Source: Novosphingobium sp. G106
GTDB taxonomy: Bacteria; Pseudomonadota; Alphaproteobacteria; Sphingomonadales; Sphingomonadaceae
Reading direction: 5' to 3'
Assembly (NCBI RefSeq): GCF_019075875.1
Contig: NZ_JAHOOZ010000001.1
Location: 4,526,001-4,590,000, forward strand
DNA length: 64,000 bases
The notes under the pieces were generated by a model. The model made no database searches. It saw only the letters and a list, made by a program, of their open reading frames with translations, and had not been told where the DNA came from. Shown in pieces: positions 19,575-28,630 of the stretch (position 1 is its first letter; every line of letters begins with the position of its first letter). The position numbers and the translations under genes were made by a program.

Positions 19575-19970
19575 TCAAGCAAAGGTGAAGGCGAGCAGCT
19601 TGAATACGCCGGTCAGCGCAAAAGGCAGGCCGATCGCCAGCAGCCACAGCGTGATCCGGTCGCGGCGGAAATAGCCGGCCATCGCGGGATCGTGAGCCTG
19701 GTCCTCGCTGAGGCGGTTCCAGCGACGTTCGAAGCGGCGGCAAGCGGGGATGATAGCGCCGACCAGCACGACCAGCGCCAAGTAAGGCAGCAACGAAGCG
19801 CCTTCGGACTTCAGCGCGCCCATGGTCACAAAGATCTGCAGAGCGGTATAGACGAGAAGCGCGTAAGCGATGTTGTCGCTCATCTTGCGGCGCCAATCGA
19901 CAGCCTTGGCGTCCACGGGGCGGGTTGCCGCCTGTGGCGCGAGCCAACCACGCTGCCAGACTTTCGCCAT
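19575..19970 (-). CDS. small membrane protein of unknown function
   Basis: 131 residues. After a basic N-terminus (MAKVWQRGWLAPQ) there are three or four hydrophobic helices (around residues 33-50, 59-77 and 107-128), separated by a charged loop RRFERRWNRLSEDQ. I do not recognise a named family, but the protein has the look of a conserved sphingomonad inner-membrane protein. It is on the same strand as pmbA, 108 bases upstream of it, and divergent from lptB. A second open frame over the same bases lacks sensible composition. Confidence 0.6.
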   Translation of the reverse strand: MAKVWQRGWLAPQAATRPVDAKAVDWRRKMSDNIAYALLVYTALQIFVTMGALKSEGASLLPYLALVVLVGAIIPACRRFERRWNRLSEDQAHDPAMAGYFRRDRITLWLLAIGLPFALTGVFKLLAFTFA

Positions 19971-20140
19971 TCAGAATCCTCTCATCGCTCTCCAACCGGC
20001 ACTAGAACACCGAATCGCGGGGGGATCAAGCAACTTAACCACGGCGAGCGGCAGCCTGGCGGCTCGCCATGCACAAAACCTGCCAAACTGTCTAAACGAC
20101 GCTTGCTCATCCTCGGTGCGCCGCTTACATCGCGCAAGGC

Positions 20141-20938
20141 ATGACCGACATGACGCAGATCGCCCCGTCCGAGGACGCTCCTCACGCCGTTATCAGCGCG
20201 TCGCAGCCGATCCCGCAGGGTGGGCTGGAGGTCGTCTCGATCGCCAAGTCCTATGACAAGCGCGCGGTCCTGACCGACATCTCGCTTTCGGTGGGCCGCG
20301 GCGAAGTGCTCGGCCTGCTGGGCCCCAATGGCGCGGGCAAGACCACCTGCTTCTATTCGGTGATGGGGCTGGTGAAGCCCGATTCGGGCCGCATCCTGCT
20401 CGACGGCGTCGATATCACCAAGCTGCCGATGTACCGCCGCGCGATCCTGGGCCTCGGTTACCTGCCGCAGGAAACCTCGATCTTCCGCGGCATGACGGTC
20501 GAGCAGAACATCAATTGCGTGCTCGAACTGGTCGAGCCCGACAAGGCCCTCCGCGCGCAGGAGCTCGACCGGCTGCTCGACGAGTTCAGCCTGACCAAGC
20601 TGCGCACGAGCCAGGCCATGGCGCTTTCGGGCGGTGAGCGGCGGCGCTGCGAGATCGCCCGCGCGCTCGCGGCGAACCCCTCGATCATGCTGCTCGACGA
20701 GCCGTTCGCCGGCATCGACCCACTGTCGATCGCCGATATCCGTGACCTTGTGAAGGATCTCAGGAACCGCGGCATCGGCGTGCTGATCACCGATCACAAC
20801 GTCCGCGAGACGCTCGACATCGTCGACCGTGCCTGCATCATCTATGGCGGCCAAGTGCTCTTCGCGGGCAGCCCCGAGGCGCTGGTCGCGGACGAGAACG
20901 TGCGCCGGCTCTATCTGGGCGAGGGTTTCACGCTGTGA
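20141..20938 (+). CDS. lptB: LPS export ABC transporter ATPase LptB
   Basis: 265 residues, the ATPase that powers LptBFG extraction of lipopolysaccharide (here probably glycosphingolipid or related lipid in a sphingomonad). ABC motifs: Walker A GPNGAGKTT (61-69), Q-loop YLPQETSIF, signature LSGGE (162-166), Walker B LLDEP (184-188) and switch His in ITDHNVRET. The N-terminus is about 28 residues longer than E. coli LptB. rpoN follows 40 bases downstream on the same strand, the conserved lptB-rpoN order; lptA and lptC are not next to it here. Confidence 0.93.
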   Translation: MTDMTQIAPSEDAPHAVISASQPIPQGGLEVVSIAKSYDKRAVLTDISLSVGRGEVLGLLGPNGAGKTTCFYSVMGLVKPDSGRILLDGVDITKLPMYRRAILGLGYLPQETSIFRGMTVEQNINCVLELVEPDKALRAQELDRLLDEFSLTKLRTSQAMALSGGERRRCEIARALAANPSIMLLDEPFAGIDPLSIADIRDLVKDLRNRGIGVLITDHNVRETLDIVDRACIIYGGQVLFAGSPEALVADENVRRLYLGEGFTL

Positions 20939-20978
20939 GGTCCTGGCATTGACGGGGGCGCCGCGCGGCGATTGATCG

Positions 20979-22490
20979 ATGGCTTTGGGGCCCCGCCTAG
21001 ATCTACGCCAATCCCAGTCGCTGGTGATGACGCCGCAGCTTCAGCAGGCTATCAAGCTGCTGGCGCTGTCCAATCTCGAGATCGAGACCTTCATCGGCGA
21101 GGCGCTCGACGCCAATCCGCTGCTCGACATCACCGAGGCGGCGCCCGCCGCCCCCGGCGAGACCGTGGACATTCCCGAGGAGGCACGTCGCACCAGCCTC
21201 GAAAGCTCACCGGTCGACCAGCTGATCGGCGAGGGCAGGGGTGAGGACGACCGGCCGCTCGACATCGATACCAGCGCGCTCGACCGCGATCGTGACACCG
21301 GGGATAGCGACGGCGGTCGCGAAGGCGGCGATTGGGGCGGAGACCTGCGCTTCGCCGCGGCCGAACTGGGCCCCTCGATCGAGGAGCGCGCCGCGGGCGC
21401 CGAAACGCTGGCCGAACATCTCGAGGCGCAGATCGGCACGGCCACATCCAACGAACGCCTGGGCGCGATCACGCGCTACCTGATCGGCCAGCTCGACGAG
21501 GCCGGCTATCTGCCGGTCTCGCTGCGCGACATAGCCGAGGATCTCGGTCTGCCCCTGGCCGAGGCAGAGGCGGGGCTCGCGCTGCTGCATACGCTCGATC
21601 CCACTGGGGTCGGCGCTCGCTCGCTCGGCGAATGCATCGCGCTGCAGGCGCAGGAGGCGGATCGCCACGATCCGGCGATGGCGCGGCTCATCGAGAATCT
21701 CGACCTCGTCGCGCGCGGCGAATTCGCTCGGCTCAAGCGCATCTGCGGGGTCGATGACGAAGACTTCAGCGACATGCTGAACGAACTGCGCGGCTACGAT
21801 CCCAAGCCCGGCCTGAAGTTCGGCGGTACGCCCGGCTCGGCGGTGACGCCCGATATCCTATTGACCGCACGCGCCGACGGCGGCTGGGACATTTCGCTCA
21901 ACCAGGCGACCTTGCCGCGGCTGATCGTCAACCGCGCCTACTATGTCGAGCTGCGCGGCTCCTGTGCCGACAAGCCGTCGAAGGGCTGGCTTTCGGAAAA
22001 GTTGGCCGACGCAAACTGGCTGATCAAGGCGCTCGACCAGCGGCAGAAAACGATTCTCAAGGTTGCGGCAGAAATCGTCCGGCAGCAGGACGGCTTCTTC
22101 CGCCACGGCGTCTCGCAGCTCAAGCCGCTGACCTTGAGAGCGGTGGCTGAGACGATCGCCATGCACGAATCGACGGTCAGCCGCGTCACTTCGAACAAGT
22201 ATCTCCAGTGCGAGCGCGGCATCTTTGAACTCAAGTACTTCTTCACTTCGGGCGTCGCCGGGGTGGACGGCGAGGGCGCGGTCTCGGCCGAGGCGGTCAA
22301 GGCCGCGATCCGCTCGCTGATCGACGCCGAGGACGCCAAGGGGATCCTGTCCGACGACGCACTGGTCGACCTGCTGCGCGCCAAGGGCTTCGACCTCGCC
22401 CGGCGCACCGTGGCGAAATACCGTGAGGCGATCGGCCTGGGCAGTTCGGTGCAGCGCCGCCGGCAGAAGGCGCTCGCCGCGGTGCGCTGA
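20979..22490 (+). CDS. rpoN: RNA polymerase sigma-54 factor
   Basis: 503 residues, normal for RpoN. Region I at the N-terminus (RLDLRQSQSLVMTPQLQQAI) interacts with enhancer-binding proteins, an acidic region II follows, then the core-binding domain, and the C-terminus has the helix-turn-helix (ALRAVAETIAMHESTVSR) and the RpoN box ARRTVAKYRE (473-482) that reads the -24 element. It controls nitrogen-, carbon- or motility-related promoters with activators not present in this window. Downstream, the AT-rich gap has no proper -24/-12 site. Confidence 0.96.
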   Translation: MALGPRLDLRQSQSLVMTPQLQQAIKLLALSNLEIETFIGEALDANPLLDITEAAPAAPGETVDIPEEARRTSLESSPVDQLIGEGRGEDDRPLDIDTSALDRDRDTGDSDGGREGGDWGGDLRFAAAELGPSIEERAAGAETLAEHLEAQIGTATSNERLGAITRYLIGQLDEAGYLPVSLRDIAEDLGLPLAEAEAGLALLHTLDPTGVGARSLGECIALQAQEADRHDPAMARLIENLDLVARGEFARLKRICGVDDEDFSDMLNELRGYDPKPGLKFGGTPGSAVTPDILLTARADGGWDISLNQATLPRLIVNRAYYVELRGSCADKPSKGWLSEKLADANWLIKALDQRQKTILKVAAEIVRQQDGFFRHGVSQLKPLTLRAVAETIAMHESTVSRVTSNKYLQCERGIFELKYFFTSGVAGVDGEGAVSAEAVKAAIRSLIDAEDAKGILSDDALVDLLRAKGFDLARRTVAKYREAIGLGSSVQRRRQKALAAVR

Positions 22491-22528
22491 AGCCGGCGCG
22501 GCTGTCCTGCCGGGTCTGTCATCTTCGG

Positions 22529-22614
22529 TTGCTAAACTATATTAGCAAATACTAAACATGTTTATTAAGTGCTTGGCAGTTTTGTACTTGCACTACTTAG
22601 TATAAAAACGTTTT
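22529..22614. promoter_or_regulatory. AT-rich control region before the TonB-like gene
   Basis: This 210-base gap is strikingly AT-rich against its surroundings. It holds a perfect inverted repeat TTGCTAA-N6-TTAGCAA (22529-22548) and a 10-base palindrome AAAACGTTTT (22605-22614). These look like protein-binding sites and a promoter region for the gene starting at 22701; the binding proteins are unknown. Confidence 0.5.
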
Positions 22615-22700
22615 CAAATGAAAGTATCTTGGTAAATTGAAGGCCTCAACCACGCTGCCTCAGTATTGTCCCCCTGGGGCGGTAATAAGAGGGGAGTGCC

Positions 22701-23357
22701 ATGGCCTATATAGACCAAAGGAGTGGAAGAAATCAGCGCATTGCGGCGATGACCGTCGTGGCCGTTCTTCAAGGCGCGGTGATCGTCGCGCTGATCAACG
22801 GGCTCGCCGTCCATTGGCGCCCCGGACCGCCGCCGACCCGTACCGAAGGAGAGCAGATCAATCTTGACCCGATTCCGACACCGCCGCTGCCGCCCAAACC
22901 TCCGATCGACCAGAAGAAGCCGATCGACCAGCCGCAACCGAGGGTGCCCTTGGGCGAAAGCACGGATCGCCCCCTGCCGCCGGTTTCGATACCGTCCGAT
23001 CCAATTCCGACGCAGACCTACGATCCACCGCCATTGCTGCCCAAGCCCCCAGTGTTCGAGGTGCGTGCGCCCAAACCGAAGAACGCCCCGGGAAGCTGGG
23101 CGACGCCCAACGACTACCCATCGCGCGACCTGCGCGAAGGCAACCAGGGCGTGACGGGTTTCGCGCTGACAGTCGGCGCGGACGGGCACGTGCAATCATG
23201 CACGGTCACCGCCAGCAGCGGCTTCCCCGGGCTCGACAAGGCGACCTGCGACAACGTCTCGCGTCGCGCGCGCTTCGAGCCGGCGACCGACAGCAGCGGC
23301 AATCGCACCGTCGGGACTTACAGCAGCCGCATTCGCTGGCAAATTCCGCAGGGCTGA
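22701..23357 (+). CDS. TonB family energy transducer
   Basis: 218 residues. An N-terminal membrane anchor (about residues 16-36, MTVVAVLQGAVIVALINGLA) is followed by a long Pro-rich periplasmic spacer (residues 45-130 with PPLPPKPP and related repeats) and a C-terminal TonB domain: SRDLREGNQGVTGFALTVG, CTVTASSGFPGLDKATC, RARFEPA and RIRWQIPQ. It would couple the proton-motive force to outer-membrane receptors. No exbB/exbD lie beside it, so it probably shares a distant ExbBD pair. A strong terminator follows. Confidence 0.9.
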   Translation: MAYIDQRSGRNQRIAAMTVVAVLQGAVIVALINGLAVHWRPGPPPTRTEGEQINLDPIPTPPLPPKPPIDQKKPIDQPQPRVPLGESTDRPLPPVSIPSDPIPTQTYDPPPLLPKPPVFEVRAPKPKNAPGSWATPNDYPSRDLREGNQGVTGFALTVGADGHVQSCTVTASSGFPGLDKATCDNVSRRARFEPATDSSGNRTVGTYSSRIRWQIPQG

Positions 23358-23390
23358 CCAGCCCCCTACCGGTCGGTCCCTGAACGGAGT

Positions 23391-23435
23391 CGGCATCCTC
23401 CCGCGTCCAACGAGCGGGAGGATGCCGATCTTTTT
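23391..23435 (+). terminator. strong rho-independent terminator after tonB-like gene
   Basis: A perfect 14-base stem (23391-23404 with 23414-23427, CGGCATCCTCCCGC and its complement), a 9-base loop, then ATC and TTTTT at 23431-23435. It sits between the TonB-like gene and the convergent chemotaxis receptor gene. Confidence 0.92.
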
Positions 23436-23445
23436 CAACCTGACT

Positions 23446-25251
23446 TTAGAACGCGTCCCAATCTCCGGACGAAGCGCCGGTATCGAGTGCGACGTTGCCG
23501 ATCACGGCGGAAGCCGGCGCTTTGGCGGCCCTGGGCATCGGCACGACCTTGGCCTCGCCGGTCTTGAACTGCGTTACCAGCTCGGCAAGCTGGCCGGCCT
23601 CGTCGGCCAGGCTTCGCGCAGCCGCGGTCGATTCCTCGACCATCGCCGCGTTCTGCTGGGTCATGCGGTCCATGTCGCTGACCGAGGCGTTGACCTGCTG
23701 CAGGTGCGAGGCCTGGGCATCGGTGGTCGAGGCGATCTCGTCGAACATCCGGTCGATCCGGCCGACGCGGCCCGCGATCTGGCCGAGCAGTTCGCCGGTC
23801 TCCGAAACCAGCTTCGCGCCCGCGCCGACGTGCTCGGTACTGTTCGAGATCAGCGCCTTGATGTCGTTCGCGGCGTTGGCGCTGCGCTGGGCAAGCGCGC
23901 GGACCTCGTTGGCGACGACCGCGAAGCCCTTGCCCGATTCGCCCGCACGCGCGGCTTCGACGCCGGCATTGAGCGCCAGGAGGTTGGTCTGGAAGGCAAT
24001 GGCGTCGATGACGTCGACGATCTGGGTAATCTGCTCCGCGGACTTCTCGATCTCCGCCATCGCCGCGACCGTGCGCCCGACGACGGTCTCGCCGTCATGC
24101 GCCTGGCTGTTGGCCTGGGCGATCGAAGTGCGAATCTCGCGGGTCTTGGTGGCGGCTTCGCTGGCGCCTGAGGTGACCTGGTTCATCGCCGCCGCCGTCT
24201 CTTCGAGGCTGGCGGCCTGGTGCTCGTTGCGGCGGGCGAGGTCGTCCGAAGCCGAGCGGATTTCGGATGCGCCCGACGAGACGCTGTTCGCAGAGCGGGT
24301 GACCTGTTGCATCACCTGCGCCAGCTCGGCGACGGTGCGGTTGTAGGCTTGCCGCAGAGGCTCGTATTCGGGTGCCAGCTGCTGGTTCATGCGATGGGTC
24401 AGATCGCCGTCGGCAAGCCTGGCCAGCGCTGACGACAGACCGGCCACCACCGCGTCCTGCTTCGCGGCGCTTTCGCGCTGCTTGATGCCGGCGTCGCGGA
24501 ACACCTCGATCGCGTTAGCCATCATGCCGATCTCGTCGCGCCGGCCGAGACCTTCGGGCGTGCGGCTATAGTCGCCGCCGGCCATGAGCTGCATCATCTG
24601 GGCGGTCTGGCCCAGCGGAGCGACGACGCGGCGACGGATGAACCGGCCGGCGAAATAGATCGCCGCCAGGATCAGCAGCGCCAGGGCCAGGGCCGCGGCC
24701 AGCGCCATTTCGACGATCCAGCTGCTGCGGGCTTGCATCTCGGCGCGGTACTTGTTCGACATCTCGACGAGCCGTTGGGTCTCGGCGCGCTGGGTACTGT
24801 AGATCTGGGTGAGTTCCCCGTCTCGAACCGCGGCCATCGTGTCGGTATCGTGCCGGCGGGCGGCGGGCATGAAGTGGGTGTCGATCGCGTTCCAGAACCG
24901 ATCGGCAGACTTGATCGTCGCATCGATCTGCGGCCGCAGTTCCTCGGGCACCGTCGCCTGGGCCCAATAGGCCTTGCGCGAGAGGAAGTCGTCGCGTGCA
25001 GCCTGGAGGCGCCTGAGCGCATCGGCGTTGGTACCACCGCTGTCCTTGACCGCCTCTGTCAGCATGAAGGGTTCGACGACGAACAACGGCGGCGGCAGAA
25101 CATCCGCCAGCAGTTCGTCCTGTAGCGCGCTTTCATGTTGGAGCGGCCCGCCGAAACGGATCTGGCCGACCACAAGTGCAGCGATGACGATCGCCACGGA
25201 GATGAGCGCGATGAGGCCGATAGCGCCGCGGCGTGCCTGGGTTTCGAGCAT
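23446..25251 (-). CDS. methyl-accepting chemotaxis protein
   Basis: 601 residues. A first membrane helix lies at about 10-30, then a periplasmic sensor region (35-185) rich in helices, a second membrane helix at about 187-208, HAMP linkers (210-330) and a long cytoplasmic signalling coiled coil. The hairpin tip, which contacts CheA/CheW, includes [20 protein letters not shown]. The C-terminus ends DWDAF, a W-x-x-F pentapeptide of the kind that tethers CheR/CheB. The ligand is unknown. No other chemotaxis genes are adjacent. Confidence 0.93.
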   Translation of the reverse strand: MLETQARRGAIGLIALISVAIVIAALVVGQIRFGGPLQHESALQDELLADVLPPPLFVVEPFMLTEAVKDSGGTNADALRRLQAARDDFLSRKAYWAQATVPEELRPQIDATIKSADRFWNAIDTHFMPAARRHDTDTMAAVRDGELTQIYSTQRAETQRLVEMSNKYRAEMQARSSWIVEMALAAALALALLILAAIYFAGRFIRRRVVAPLGQTAQMMQLMAGGDYSRTPEGLGRRDEIGMMANAIEVFRDAGIKQRESAAKQDAVVAGLSSALARLADGDLTHRMNQQLAPEYEPLRQAYNRTVAELAQVMQQVTRSANSVSSGASEIRSASDDLARRNEHQAASLEETAAAMNQVTSGASEAATKTREIRTSIAQANSQAHDGETVVGRTVAAMAEIEKSAEQITQIVDVIDAIAFQTNLLALNAGVEAARAGESGKGFAVVANEVRALAQRSANAANDIKALISNSTEHVGAGAKLVSETGELLGQIAGRVGRIDRMFDEIASTTDAQASHLQQVNASVSDMDRMTQQNAAMVEESTAAARSLADEAGQLAELVTQFKTGEAKVVPMPRAAKAPASAVIGNVALDTGASSGDWDAF

Positions 25252-25436
25252 GGGAGTCCTGTCGGAATCGAACCGGATTGGATGGACCTATTCCTGCACG
25301 AAAAGGGTTAAGGCGACGGGAAGGAGCACCCTCGTCAATACCCGATAGGATGCTAAGGAAAGCGTTACAGCCTGCCTGTTTCAGGCACTTCGATAGCTCG
25401 GGCCGGGGCTGACGTCTTGGCCGCGCTAAGAACTGG

Positions 25437-25444
25437 TTAACCAT
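25437..25444. promoter_or_regulatory. CtrA-like half site
   Basis: TTAACCAT, the half-site consensus for the alphaproteobacterial cell-cycle/motility regulator CtrA, lies in the 226-base gap between the divergent chemotaxis receptor and a small conserved-looking gene. A full TTAA-N7-TTAA site is not present, so the match is suggestive only. Confidence 0.3.
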
Positions 25445-25477
25445 AGTTAGCTAATAAAGCGGGCGGAGGTTCTTTCG

Positions 25478-25816
25478 ATGTACGCAAGCAAGCACGAGAT
25501 CATCTCGGCCGGTTTCTCGGAAGCGGTGAAGATGAAATCCGCGGTGGCCAATGCCGCCGCCGATGCCAACGTGACGATGAACGTCCGCCAGTTCGGCAGG
25601 CTTGCGGGCCTGCTCGAAAGCCTGTGCGAGACCGCGCTCGGCGAAGTCGGCGGCGGCATGGGCGATCCGCGATACTGGGTGCCGCTCGAAGAATATGCCA
25701 AGCTCAAGCGCGAATACCAGCAGCTGAGCGCCCAAAGCGCACCCTTCGATCTGCGGCTGAGCGGCTGGGAACCCGCGTCGCCGGATACAGTTTCCACGTC
25801 ACGATCGCTGATGTAG
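25478..25816 (+). CDS. small protein of unknown function
   Basis: 112 residues from an ATG preceded by GGAGG (GGGCGGAGGTTCTTTCG), a convincing ribosome site. The protein is soluble and mostly helical (MYASKHEIISAGFSEAVKMK, then a middle block RQFGRLAGLLESLCETALGE), with a short C-terminal tail. I recognise no family. It sits between a divergent chemotaxis receptor and a histidine kinase 65 bases downstream on the same strand, which would fit a signalling role, but nothing in the sequence proves it. Confidence 0.5.
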   Translation: MYASKHEIISAGFSEAVKMKSAVANAAADANVTMNVRQFGRLAGLLESLCETALGEVGGGMGDPRYWVPLEEYAKLKREYQQLSAQSAPFDLRLSGWEPASPDTVSTSRSLM

Positions 25817-25881
25817 CGCTGCGAGCCGGTTGGCCGCATTCACCGCTAGGCCTTCGGGGCTTGAGTGGGCTCAAATGCTAA

Positions 25882-28518
25882 ATGTTTGTCGCCCTCTGGG
25901 TCTTGAGGGGCGCCGCTCCTCACACCATAGCAAGCACGCGCGGTTTTGAGAGGTCCGTCGGCGGGGTGATTCGGCAAGATCGTATCGGAAATCCCGCGGC
26001 CTCGCGGATGGACTGGCGCGGTCTTGGGTTGATCGCCGGGCTGGCGCTCGCCGTGTTCCTTGTGTCCGCGTTCTGCCTCGCTCTTCCGCGCGACGCCTAT
26101 GGCAACATACAGATCTGGTACACCAACGGTCTCGCCTTCGCCGCCTTGCTGCGCACGCCTGAAAGGCGTTGGCCCGGGCTGATCGCGGCGAGCATGCTCG
26201 GCATCGTCGCCGCGGCAGTGCTTTACGGTGCGAGCTGGGGCGAAATCGCCCTCTGGACAATCAGCAGTGCCCTGCAGTTCACCCTGACCGCCTATGTCCT
26301 GCGCCGACGGCGGGGTCCCGACCTCGATCTCACGACCTCGCGGAACATTCTCGCTCTGGCTGCCGTCAGCTGCCTCGTCGCGGTCGCCATGGTCATAGTG
26401 CTGGCGGGCTCGGCGGAAGCGCTCGGGCTGTCCTTTGCGCCCGGCGTGGAACCGATCATTCTGGGGTGCCTGACGACTTGCCTGTCCATGCTGGCACTCG
26501 GCGTGCCGGTGCTGTCGCTGACTTCGCGGCTGGGCTGGAAAAACCATTGGTTGGATAGCCGGGGCATCGCTCTGTTGCTCCTGCTCCTCGCGCTCGAGAT
26601 CGTCATCCTGTGCCTGACGTTCGGTCCTTGGACGATACCCGGCGTCTTCGTAGTCATGCCGGTCCTGATGTTGATCGCCTGGCTCTACGGACTGCAGGGC
26701 GCCGGATTGGCCAACCTGCTGCTCACCGTGATTGTCGCCGGCTTCACCTATCAGCGGATCGGCGCCGAGAGCATCCTCACCCGGGCAGGCTACGCCTCGT
26801 TCAGCGGGGCGCTCTATGTGGCGACGTTCTTCTGCGTCTGTCAGCTAATCAGTCTGCCGCTGGCCATCGCGCGCGCGCGCCAGATCCGCCTGACCGAAGA
26901 TCTGGCGGCGGCCTTGTCCGCGGCCGAGCAGCGCGCGATTCGGCTCGAACAGAGCGAGCAGGCCGCCAAGCGGTCCGAAGCCAGCGCCGTTCGCGCCCGC
27001 GAACGGCTGCGCAGCATCATCGAGACTTCGACCGACATCATCTGTACGCTCGACGCCGAGGGGCGGTTTCTCGAAATCAGCGAGAATTGCGAAGAGCTCT
27101 GGGGAATTTCACGTGAGGCCCTGCTCGGGCGGCCCTTCTTCGAGGTGATCGTTCCGGAGGAGCGGGAACTGGCGGTCCAGTTCTACGACATTACCCCTAC
27201 CACGCTGGCGAAACGAACCATACGCACCAATCACGCGCTGCCCGATGGCTCAATCATGCCGATGTCCTGGGCCGCGACCTGGCTCGAGGACGAGCAGATC
27301 GCCCATTGTGTCGGCCGCGACATGTCCGAGTACAACGCGATGGAAGCCCGCTTCCACCAGGCCCAGCGCATGGAGGCGATCGGCCAGCTGACTGGCGGCG
27401 TCGCCCACGACTTCAACAATCTGCTGACCGTCGTGCTAGGCAGCTGCGAGGCGGTGTCGCTCGAACTCGACGATCCGCTGCTCGAGCAGCACATGGAAAT
27501 GGCTCTGGAGGCCGGCGAGAAATGCGCCGAGCTCACCCGCCAGCTTCTCGCCTTCGCCCGGCGCCAGACTCTGACGCCGCAAGCCTTCGACCTCAACGAG
27601 CGGATCACCGCAGCCGCGCCATTGATCATGCGGACGCTGGGCTCGGACCTCGAATTTTCCATCCGCACCTCGCGCGATCTGCGCCGCGCCTTCGCCGATC
27701 CGCTGCAAACCGAAACGGCCATTCTCAATCTTTGCCTGAATGCGCGCGACGCGATGCCGCAAGGCGGCCGGCTGCTGATCGAGACCTCGAATGCCACGCT
27801 CAGCGAAACCTACGCCAAGCGTAACCCCGACGTGCGGGCCGGTAACTACGTCATGATCACGGTCAGCGACACCGGCCTGGGCATCGCGCCCGAGATCATC
27901 CAGCGGATATTCGATCCCTTCTTCACGACCAAGGATATCGGCAGCGGCACTGGTCTCGGGCTTTCGATGGTCCATGGCTTCGTCAATCAGTCCAACGGCC
28001 ACATCAAGGTGACGTCGAAGCCGGGCAAGGGTGCGAAATTCCAGCTCTACCTGCCGGTTGCTCCCCAGCACGAGATGGCGGTCGTCCGGCCGGACATTGA
28101 GGCGCAGGCCATGCGCTACGGTCAGGAGAACGTACTGCTGGTCGAGGACCACCCGCTCGTTCGCGATCATCTCCACGGCAAGCTCAAGAGCCTGGGCTAC
28201 CTGGTGACCGTTGCCAGCAGCGCCGCCGACGCACTGGCGATTCTGGAACGGCGCGACGACATCGACCTGCTGCTGACCGACGTGGTCATGCCGGGCGGCA
28301 TGGGCGGGCTGGAGCTCGGTCAGCTGGCCGCCAGACGCTGGCCGCAGATTCGCATTCTCTACACCTCTGGCTATGCGCCGGACACGCTGACCAAGGGCGG
28401 ACGCCTGCTCGACGGCGCGGCGCTGCTGCCCAAGCCCTACACCAAGAGCGAACTGGCGCGGAAGGTCAGGTCGGTTCTGGACGAGGACAGCCCGGCTACA
28501 AGCGATTTTTTTCGTTAG
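25882..28518 (+). CDS. hybrid histidine kinase with MASE1-like sensor, PAS and receiver
   Basis: 878 residues as read; an ATG at 26008 (residue 43) is a good alternative start since no ribosome site is clear and the membrane region begins just after it. About eight or nine hydrophobic helices (residues 46-330) resemble a MASE1 integral sensor. A PAS domain follows (about 370-490), then the phospho-acceptor helix GGVAHDFNN with H509, an ATP-binding domain (NLCLNARDAM, DTGLGI, GSGTGLGLS) and a C-terminal receiver whose phosphate acceptor is D800 in LLLTDVVMP. The kinase subfamily (AHDFNNLL) is common in alphaproteobacteria. Output partner and signal are unknown. Confidence 0.9.
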   Translation: MFVALWVLRGAAPHTIASTRGFERSVGGVIRQDRIGNPAASRMDWRGLGLIAGLALAVFLVSAFCLALPRDAYGNIQIWYTNGLAFAALLRTPERRWPGLIAASMLGIVAAAVLYGASWGEIALWTISSALQFTLTAYVLRRRRGPDLDLTTSRNILALAAVSCLVAVAMVIVLAGSAEALGLSFAPGVEPIILGCLTTCLSMLALGVPVLSLTSRLGWKNHWLDSRGIALLLLLLALEIVILCLTFGPWTIPGVFVVMPVLMLIAWLYGLQGAGLANLLLTVIVAGFTYQRIGAESILTRAGYASFSGALYVATFFCVCQLISLPLAIARARQIRLTEDLAAALSAAEQRAIRLEQSEQAAKRSEASAVRARERLRSIIETSTDIICTLDAEGRFLEISENCEELWGISREALLGRPFFEVIVPEERELAVQFYDITPTTLAKRTIRTNHALPDGSIMPMSWAATWLEDEQIAHCVGRDMSEYNAMEARFHQAQRMEAIGQLTGGVAHDFNNLLTVVLGSCEAVSLELDDPLLEQHMEMALEAGEKCAELTRQLLAFARRQTLTPQAFDLNERITAAAPLIMRTLGSDLEFSIRTSRDLRRAFADPLQTETAILNLCLNARDAMPQGGRLLIETSNATLSETYAKRNPDVRAGNYVMITVSDTGLGIAPEIIQRIFDPFFTTKDIGSGTGLGLSMVHGFVNQSNGHIKVTSKPGKGAKFQLYLPVAPQHEMAVVRPDIEAQAMRYGQENVLLVEDHPLVRDHLHGKLKSLGYLVTVASSAADALAILERRDDIDLLLTDVVMPGGMGGLELGQLAARRWPQIRILYTSGYAPDTLTKGGRLLDGAALLPKPYTKSELARKVRSVLDEDSPATSDFFR

Positions 28519-28556
28519 GCGGGAACTAACCCTGAGCCCGGAGCGTATAGGAATTA

Positions 28557-28630
28557 CTGTCGCCGCCTACCCTCCCTGGGTACCGGTAGATCCGGCACCG
28601 AAAGCCGGCGGCGACAGGCCCTCCCTTTTT
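28557..28630 (+). terminator. probable terminator after the histidine kinase
   Basis: Perfect 11-base arms CTGTCGCCGCC (28557-28567) and GGCGGCGACAG (28607-28617) enclose a smaller hairpin (CCGGC with GCCGG), followed by CCCTCCC and TTTTT at 28626-28630. The T-run is 8 bases from the stem, so efficiency is uncertain. Confidence 0.55.

Noticed and set aside
22571..22592. A possible sigma-54 promoter (TTGGCAG...TTGC) just after rpoN.
   Set aside because: GG and GC are 13 bases apart instead of the 10 needed between the -24 and -12 elements, so the spacing is wrong.
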